Below are positions 59,333 to 64,000 of a DNA stretch of 64,000 nucleotides, piece after piece (within the stretch, counting starts at the first letter, position 1; the number at the start of each line of letters is the position of its first letter). Position numbers and translations under genes: made by a program. This DNA is from Gracilimonas sp965227215 (lineage in GTDB: Bacteria; Bacteroidota; Rhodothermia; Balneolales; Balneolaceae): positions 62,001 through 126,000 of the forward strand of contig OZ245729.1 of NCBI GenBank assembly GCA_965227215.1, written 5' to 3'. The notes under the pieces are model-generated. The model ran no database searches, was not told the DNA's origin, and saw nothing but the letters and a program-made list of their open reading frames with translations.

Positions 59333-60007
59333 ATGATTAACGAACCTTCGTTAGCACCGCGGGAATTTGGATGGATTGAAGTCGTTTGTGGCGGCATGTT
59401 TAGCGGAAAAACCGAAGAACTGATACGCCGTGCAAAGCGCGCACACATTGCAGGACAAAAAGTAGTGGTGGTTAAGCCCGCTCTCGACAAACGTTACAGC
59501 GACAATGAAGTAGTATCTCATAATGAAACGGCCCTTCCCAGTATTTTAGTAGACACGGCCGATCAAATCGTTTTACTTACCGGAGATGCCCGTGTTGTCT
59601 GCATCGATGAAGCCCAGTTTTTCGATGACCGGGTTGTGGATGTAGCCAATACACTTGCCAATGATGGTAAACGCGTTATTGTAGCCGGGCTGGATATGGA
59701 TTTTAAAGGGCAACCGTTTGGTCCTATGCCCTATCTCCTGGCGATAGCTGAATATGTAACCAAGCTACACGCTGTTTGTGCCGAAAGCGGCACCATGGCT
59801 CACTACTCACAGCGAGTTGTTGAAAAAGAAGGACAGGTGCTGGTTGGCGAATACGATGCCTATGAACCCCGGGCCCGGCACTGCTTCCGCCCTCCCGTTG
59901 ACCGACGCCGTGGCAGGCCTATCAAACCATTTATGAATCCGGCTGTAAAAGGAACTGAAGAAGAAAGTACCGACGAAACAGAAGAAATAAACTCAAAGCA
60001 CACCTAA
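59333..60007 (+). CDS. tdk: Thymidine kinase
   Basis: Type II thymidine kinase, which phosphorylates thymidine for DNA precursor salvage. The 224 residues show the P-loop GGMFSGKTEELIRRAKRA, the Walker-B-like VCIDEAQFFDD with catalytic Glu93, and the lasso region TKLHAVCAESGTMAHYSQRV. Classical members hold a structural zinc with four Cys/His; here the positions read Cys149, Ser152, Ala181 and Cys184, so the zinc site is incomplete. The C-terminal tail is acidic. Its stop overlaps the nucleoside transporter ATG by one base, giving a salvage operon. Confidence 0.95.
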   Translation: MINEPSLAPREFGWIEVVCGGMFSGKTEELIRRAKRAHIAGQKVVVVKPALDKRYSDNEVVSHNETALPSILVDTADQIVLLTGDARVVCIDEAQFFDDRVVDVANTLANDGKRVIVAGLDMDFKGQPFGPMPYLLAIAEYVTKLHAVCAESGTMAHYSQRVVEKEGQVLVGEYDAYEPRARHCFRPPVDRRRGRPIKPFMNPAVKGTEEESTDETEEINSKHT

Positions 60008-61335
60008 TGGATATTATACGCGGCATCATTGGAATTGTAAGCCTGCTTGGGCTTGCGTTCGTTTTTAGCAACAGCAAGAAAAACATAAACTGGAAACTGG
60101 TAGGCATAGGAATCGGGATACAGTTTATCCTTGCCATCTTTATTCTTAAGGCAGATGTACTCGCTGCATTCTGGAGTCCGCTTGGCTGGCCGATGATCCT
60201 TTTCCAAAAGGTGGCCAGCTTTTTTGTGGTGGTCCTTAATTATACCACTGAAGGTGCTTCCTTTATTTTCGGGAGATTAGGTCATGGTCCTGAACATGAA
60301 GACAGCTTAGGGGTATTTTTCGCATTCCAGGTATTGCCTACCATTGTATTTTTTGCTTCACTGACCGCTATCCTATATCACTATGGAATTCTACAATTTA
60401 TTGTGAGGCTGGTTTCTAAAGGGATGCAAAAGCTACTTGGAACATCCGGAGCTGAAACTTTATCGGTGGTGTCCAATATTTTTGTAGGACAAACAGAGGC
60501 ACCGCTGGTTGTTGAACCTTTCATCAAGAAAATGACCAAGTCAGAACTATTTGTAGTTATGACCGGTGGTATGGCAACCATTGCCGGTGGTGTGATGGCC
60601 GCATATGTAGCCATGTTGGGTACCCCCTTTGCGGAAGCCAACGGACTTGAAATTCAGGTTGCCCAGCAGCTATTTGCCGAACGTTTATTGGGGGCGAGTT
60701 TAATGGCCGCCCCTGCCGCATTGGTTATTGCTAAGATTTTATTTCCTGAAGATAGCGAACCCGTTACTAAAGGTGATGTTTCCATGAAAGTGGAGAAAAC
60801 GGATGCCAATGGAATTGATGCTGCAGCTTCGGGTGCCGGTACAGGCCTTCAGCTTGCATTAAATGTGGGTGCCATGTTGTTAGCCTTTATTGCACTGCTT
60901 GCTATGTTTAATGGTATTCTGGGCTGGGGAAGTGATATCACCGGTATTACCGGACTTCTGGGAGAGAGCCTCACCATAGAAATGATGCTGGGCTGGCTGT
61001 TTGCTCCTATTGCCTGGCTGATTGGTGTACCCTGGTCAGACGCCGTGAATATGGGTTCTCTTTTAGGTACCAAGATAGTATTAAATGAGTTTGTAGCTTA
61101 CCTGAAACTAGCAGAAGGTGTAAGTGCCGCAACGCTATCCCCTAAAACAATAGCGATGGCTACTTTCGCGTTGTGTGGTTTTGCTAATTTCTCTTCCATA
61201 GCCATACAAATTGGTGGTATTGGAGGTTTGGCCCCAAGCAGAAAGTCAGAGTTGGCAAAATTTGGAATTAAGGCTGTTTTTGCGGGAACTTTAGCTAACT
61301 TAATGACGGCTACTTTCGCAGGAATGCTATTTTAA
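60007..61335 (+). CDS. Concentrative nucleoside transporter (CNT/NupC family)
   Basis: A 442-residue membrane protein of the concentrative nucleoside transporter family, which imports nucleosides with Na+ or H+. The signatures are FFASLTAILYHYGILQFIVR, NIFVGQTEAPLVVEPFI (the nucleoside-binding QTEAP motif), MTGGMATIAGGVMAAYVAML, and the C-terminal ATFALCGFANFSSIAIQIGGIGGLAPSRK. It is fused in translation to the thymidine kinase gene (TAATG), so uptake and phosphorylation of thymidine are encoded together. Strong hydrophobic helices throughout fit the eight-helix CNT core. Confidence 0.94.
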   Translation: MDIIRGIIGIVSLLGLAFVFSNSKKNINWKLVGIGIGIQFILAIFILKADVLAAFWSPLGWPMILFQKVASFFVVVLNYTTEGASFIFGRLGHGPEHEDSLGVFFAFQVLPTIVFFASLTAILYHYGILQFIVRLVSKGMQKLLGTSGAETLSVVSNIFVGQTEAPLVVEPFIKKMTKSELFVVMTGGMATIAGGVMAAYVAMLGTPFAEANGLEIQVAQQLFAERLLGASLMAAPAALVIAKILFPEDSEPVTKGDVSMKVEKTDANGIDAAASGAGTGLQLALNVGAMLLAFIALLAMFNGILGWGSDITGITGLLGESLTIEMMLGWLFAPIAWLIGVPWSDAVNMGSLLGTKIVLNEFVAYLKLAEGVSAATLSPKTIAMATFALCGFANFSSIAIQIGGIGGLAPSRKSELAKFGIKAVFAGTLANLMTATFAGMLF

Positions 61336-61377
61336 TCAGAATAACTAACCATCAAGAAAACTAAATCACTATTCGCA

Positions 61378-63315
61378 ATGGCGAACAAAACATATCGATT
61401 ATTCTTTTGTCTGTTTCTACTATGTATTGCCCCCTCTTTGGTATTAGGGCAATCAAAAAATGATAAAACCGTCGTTGGGAAAGTCGGTAAACAGGAAGTT
61501 ACTTATGCTGAACTGAAAAAGAACTACAGCAGCGGTTCTTCCGAAGAACCTACCCTGGAAGACCTCGAATCCTTCCTCCCTATTTACCTTGATTATAAAG
61601 CCAAATTGCTCGCTGCTAAGGATCAGGGGTATTACGAAGATTCAGCTATGGTAGCTGAACATGAGTCGTATGTAAAGCAGGCTGCCTACGCTTACTGGTT
61701 AGAAAATGAAATTAAGCCAGCTGTTTTTGATGAGTTTAAAAAACGGGCAGCAATGGAACTCAAAACTTATCATATTTTGGTAGCTACTGGCCCAAACGCT
61801 CCTCAGCAAGAAGTTGATGAGGCGTTATCAAAACTTAAGCAAGCCCGGCAAGAAATCACAGACGGAGTACCTCTGGATGAAGTGAACGAAAAGTATTCTA
61901 CCGTTAGAGGTGGACGCAGTATGGGCGGAGATATCCCGTGGATATCCGTTGGTCGTACGGTTCAGGAATTTGAGGATGTGGTTTATGGACTTGAAGTAGG
62001 TGAAATATCCGAGCCTTTCAAAACTCAGTTCGGATACCATATTGTATTACTGCAGGATAAAAGAGAACGAACACCGGCCCGACTTGTTAATCATATATTT
62101 GTTCGCGGAACCGGAGACTCAACTGCTTACGATAAAATCCATAGTGCTTATGATGCTTTGGAAGACGGACAGCCCTGGAATCTGGTACTTAACCAGTTTA
62201 CGGAAGACGGTGCTTCGAAAAGAAGTAACGGGAGAATTGGCTGGGTAAGTTATCGTCAAAATTTTGCCATGGATTTTGTGGAGGCTGTTGTCAGTCAGGA
62301 CGCTTCCGAACCTTACTCTGAACCGGTTAAAACCAATTACGGGTACCACATTTTTAAGATTGATTCCGTGGAAACCTATGCCTCTGAAGAAGAACGAAAT
62401 GAAGCGCTGATGGAGCAGCTGGGTGACACCCCCTACTTTGAAGAGAGTAATCAGTTCGTAGTGGAATTCCTTCAGAAGAAATTTGATGGTACAAAGCACT
62501 TTGAAGCCGAAAACTTGTATAAAGATTGGGTTATGGCTTTTGATAGCGCTCAAATTTCGTCACTACCAAAACCGGCAGGTCTCGGAGAAGAACCCGTTTA
62601 CACTTTCAATGGCGTTAATTACACCATAGACGATTACCACGATTTTGTACAGAACACCTATGGTAAAAGAAAAGCAAATGCTTATCGAAGTAATCTGCTG
62701 GATGAATTTGCACGAAAAGTTGTAGATGATAACATCATTGAAATGACCCTGGATAAGTACCCTGATTTTGAAAAACAATCAGAGAGTTATCTGAATGGGC
62801 TGGTAGTTTATAACATCAATGAGGACAATGTATGGAGTCCTGCTACTGTTGATACCGCACGACTTCGCTCAATTTATGAGGAAAATATCAGCAAGTATCA
62901 GTATCCCGAACGTCCCTTTTATTATTTAATGACAGCCCGCCACGATTCAATCCTCATGGAAGCTAAAGACTTTGTTAATGGCGGAGGTTCTCCCGACAGT
63001 GTAAAGGTCAGAATTGACAGAATCGGAGTTTCTTCAGATTCCACTACAAACTTTACACAAGAACCATTTGATCGGCTCAGCGAAATGGAAATCGACAGCT
63101 TTTCCGAAACCTTTGAGTACAACAACTTACGCGGAATATTCTGGCTGGAAGATCGTCTGCCGGCCCGAAATATGACTTTTAATGAGGCATTCAATCGTAT
63201 TCTGGCGGAATTCCAACCTCAGCGGGAAAAGGAATGGCTGCAGCAACTCCGAGACAAATATAAGGTGAAGGTTCACGTTAAAAAGCTTCGCAAAGCCTTT
63301 GATAAAGATGCATAA
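61378..63315 (+). CDS. Periplasmic peptidyl-prolyl isomerase/chaperone with two parvulin domains
   Basis: A 645-residue secreted SurA/PpiD-like protein. A signal peptide (about 1-24, ending LVLGQ) is followed by a helical SurA-like N-terminal region (about 30-120), a first PpiC/parvulin domain (about 123-225: ELKTYHILVATG, GGRSMGGDIPWISVG, SEPFKTQFGYHIVLLQDKRE) and a second one (about 235-340: LVNHIFVRGTGD, RSNGRIGWVSYRQ, SEPVKTNYGYHIFKIDS), then a long helical C-terminal part. Such proteins assist folding of outer-membrane barrels. The next gene encodes a related protein, so the pair is likely one envelope-folding unit. Confidence 0.92.
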   Translation: MANKTYRLFFCLFLLCIAPSLVLGQSKNDKTVVGKVGKQEVTYAELKKNYSSGSSEEPTLEDLESFLPIYLDYKAKLLAAKDQGYYEDSAMVAEHESYVKQAAYAYWLENEIKPAVFDEFKKRAAMELKTYHILVATGPNAPQQEVDEALSKLKQARQEITDGVPLDEVNEKYSTVRGGRSMGGDIPWISVGRTVQEFEDVVYGLEVGEISEPFKTQFGYHIVLLQDKRERTPARLVNHIFVRGTGDSTAYDKIHSAYDALEDGQPWNLVLNQFTEDGASKRSNGRIGWVSYRQNFAMDFVEAVVSQDASEPYSEPVKTNYGYHIFKIDSVETYASEEERNEALMEQLGDTPYFEESNQFVVEFLQKKFDGTKHFEAENLYKDWVMAFDSAQISSLPKPAGLGEEPVYTFNGVNYTIDDYHDFVQNTYGKRKANAYRSNLLDEFARKVVDDNIIEMTLDKYPDFEKQSESYLNGLVVYNINEDNVWSPATVDTARLRSIYEENISKYQYPERPFYYLMTARHDSILMEAKDFVNGGGSPDSVKVRIDRIGVSSDSTTNFTQEPFDRLSEMEIDSFSETFEYNNLRGIFWLEDRLPARNMTFNEAFNRILAEFQPQREKEWLQQLRDKYKVKVHVKKLRKAFDKDA

Positions 63316-63318
63316 CTC

Positions 63319-64000
63319 ATGGTAAACATCCGCTGTATTTTTCTTTTTGCCTCCCTTTTGTTCTTGGTATCGGCTTGTAAACAGGATACCGGCTCTGAAC
63401 CCGTAGTTCTTGCCGAAGTCGGGAATCAACAGCTTACAAAAGAAGAAGCAAGAGCAGAGATCCCTGCTCATATATTTCAGTCGGATAGTATATCTGCCTT
63501 TCTGAATTACAGGGATGAATGGGTACGAAGACAGGTTATCTTACAAGAAGCTCAGCGTCTGAACTTCACCCAACGCCAAGAGGTGCAGGAGAAACTACAG
63601 CGAATTCGGGAAGAATACATCCTTCAGGCTGTGCAGGATTACATCATTACCGAATTTGAAGGTGATATTGACGTAAGCGAACAAGAAGCCCGAAACTACT
63701 ATCAGCAGAACAAGGATAAGTTCACACTTGATGAGAGATATGTTCGCTATCGCCATCTTATAGCTCGCAGTAATTCGGATGCAGAACGAGCCAAACGCGA
63801 TCTGATGCGTGGGATTGAATGGGAAACGGTTGCCCAGGAGTATTCCAAATATGCTGATCTCAAAATCAGGGAATCGGAACGCTTCTGGCCCATTTCCATT
63901 GCCGGAGGTGACATTTCAATGCTGAACCGGTACCTGAACATCATCGGGCCTTCTGAAATATCCCCCACTTATCGTTCGGGCAATGAATATCACTTTGTTC
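63319..64000 (+). CDS. SurA/PpiC-like lipoprotein (partial, cut by window end)
   Basis: An open frame of 227 codons that continues beyond the window. The ATG at 63319 lies three bases after the stop of the preceding isomerase gene and opens a signal peptide with lipobox LFLVSAC (acylated Cys about residue 20), then VLAEVGNQQLTKEEARAEIP, a SurA-like helical N-terminal region, and YYQQNKDKFTLDERYVRYRHLIARS, the entry of a parvulin-type domain. It looks like a second, lipid-anchored peptidyl-prolyl isomerase/chaperone paired with the one upstream. The isomerase domain is incomplete here, so catalytic residues cannot be checked. Confidence 0.85.
   Translation, partial: MVNIRCIFLFASLLFLVSACKQDTGSEPVVLAEVGNQQLTKEEARAEIPAHIFQSDSISAFLNYRDEWVRRQVILQEAQRLNFTQRQEVQEKLQRIREEYILQAVQDYIITEFEGDIDVSEQEARNYYQQNKDKFTLDERYVRYRHLIARSNSDAERAKRDLMRGIEWETVAQEYSKYADLKIRESERFWPISIAGGDISMLNRYLNIIGPSEISPTYRSGNEYHFV

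Overview
The window looks like a chromosomal segment of a member of the Balneolota/Bacteroidota assemblage (Balneola- or Gracilimonas-like). This is inferred, not proven. Supporting signs are a suf operon ending in a DUF2480 gene, DUF5686 and TolB-propeller envelope proteins, type 2 IPP isomerase, a SulP/SLC13 pair, promoters of the Bacteroidota type (TTTG, about 20 bases, TAnnTTTG), and intergenic hairpin repeats of the kind common in these genomes. No rRNA, tRNA, CRISPR array or complete insertion sequence was seen. Most of the window is ordinary, tightly packed core genome.

Layout. 1-11 kb: the 5' end of dnaB with a consensus DnaA box upstream, a GNAT acetyltransferase, a periplasmic-propeller histidine kinase with a single-domain receiver, a family 4 uracil-DNA glycosylase-like protein lacking most of its Fe-S ligands, a SpoU methyltransferase, a Tet-like MFS pump, and SulP and SLC13 anion transporters. 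11-18 kb: greA behind a terminator-like leader hairpin, a NUDIX hydrolase, an outer-membrane barrel, then ackA - pseudo-caspase lipoprotein - EamA permease - pta, which puts the acetyl-phosphate pathway in one co-directional run. 18-26 kb: a repeat-filled 0.8 kb gap, then sufB-C-D-S, nfu, an A-type carrier and DUF2480, with palindromic repeats in three gaps, followed by a DUF4160/DUF2442 pair on the other strand. 26-38 kb: isoprenoid genes (IDI-2, polyprenyl synthase), bamD, nadD, an LD-carboxypeptidase, a DUF5686 outer-membrane protein and a large propeller-amidohydrolase fusion closed by a strong terminator.

38-40.1 kb is the accessory element. It is a visibly AT-richer solitary gene for a 606-residue reverse transcriptase of the Unknown Group/Abi kind, followed directly by a sequence with the architecture of an integron attC site: an R'' box, two complementary L boxes with extrahelical bases, a long variable loop, and a G/TT junction. 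I read this as an orphan integron gene cassette carrying a candidate anti-phage reverse transcriptase, with a palindrome-rich leader that could hold an operator or a structured RNA. It is the most interesting object in the window.

40-64 kb returns to core genes: a secreted unknown, an SDR, a D-threonine aldolase-like enzyme, an e(P4)-type acid phosphatase, a RimB-like protease/RimK/M14 triplet, a DUF952 protein, a lipid kinase, a TonB protein, a receiver, a peroxiredoxin, a stand-alone nuoI, der, a secreted metalloprotease-propeller-barrel protein, a UvrD-like helicase, a 2H phosphoesterase, thymidine kinase with a nucleoside transporter, and two consecutive parvulin-type chaperone/isomerase genes, the second cut by the window end.
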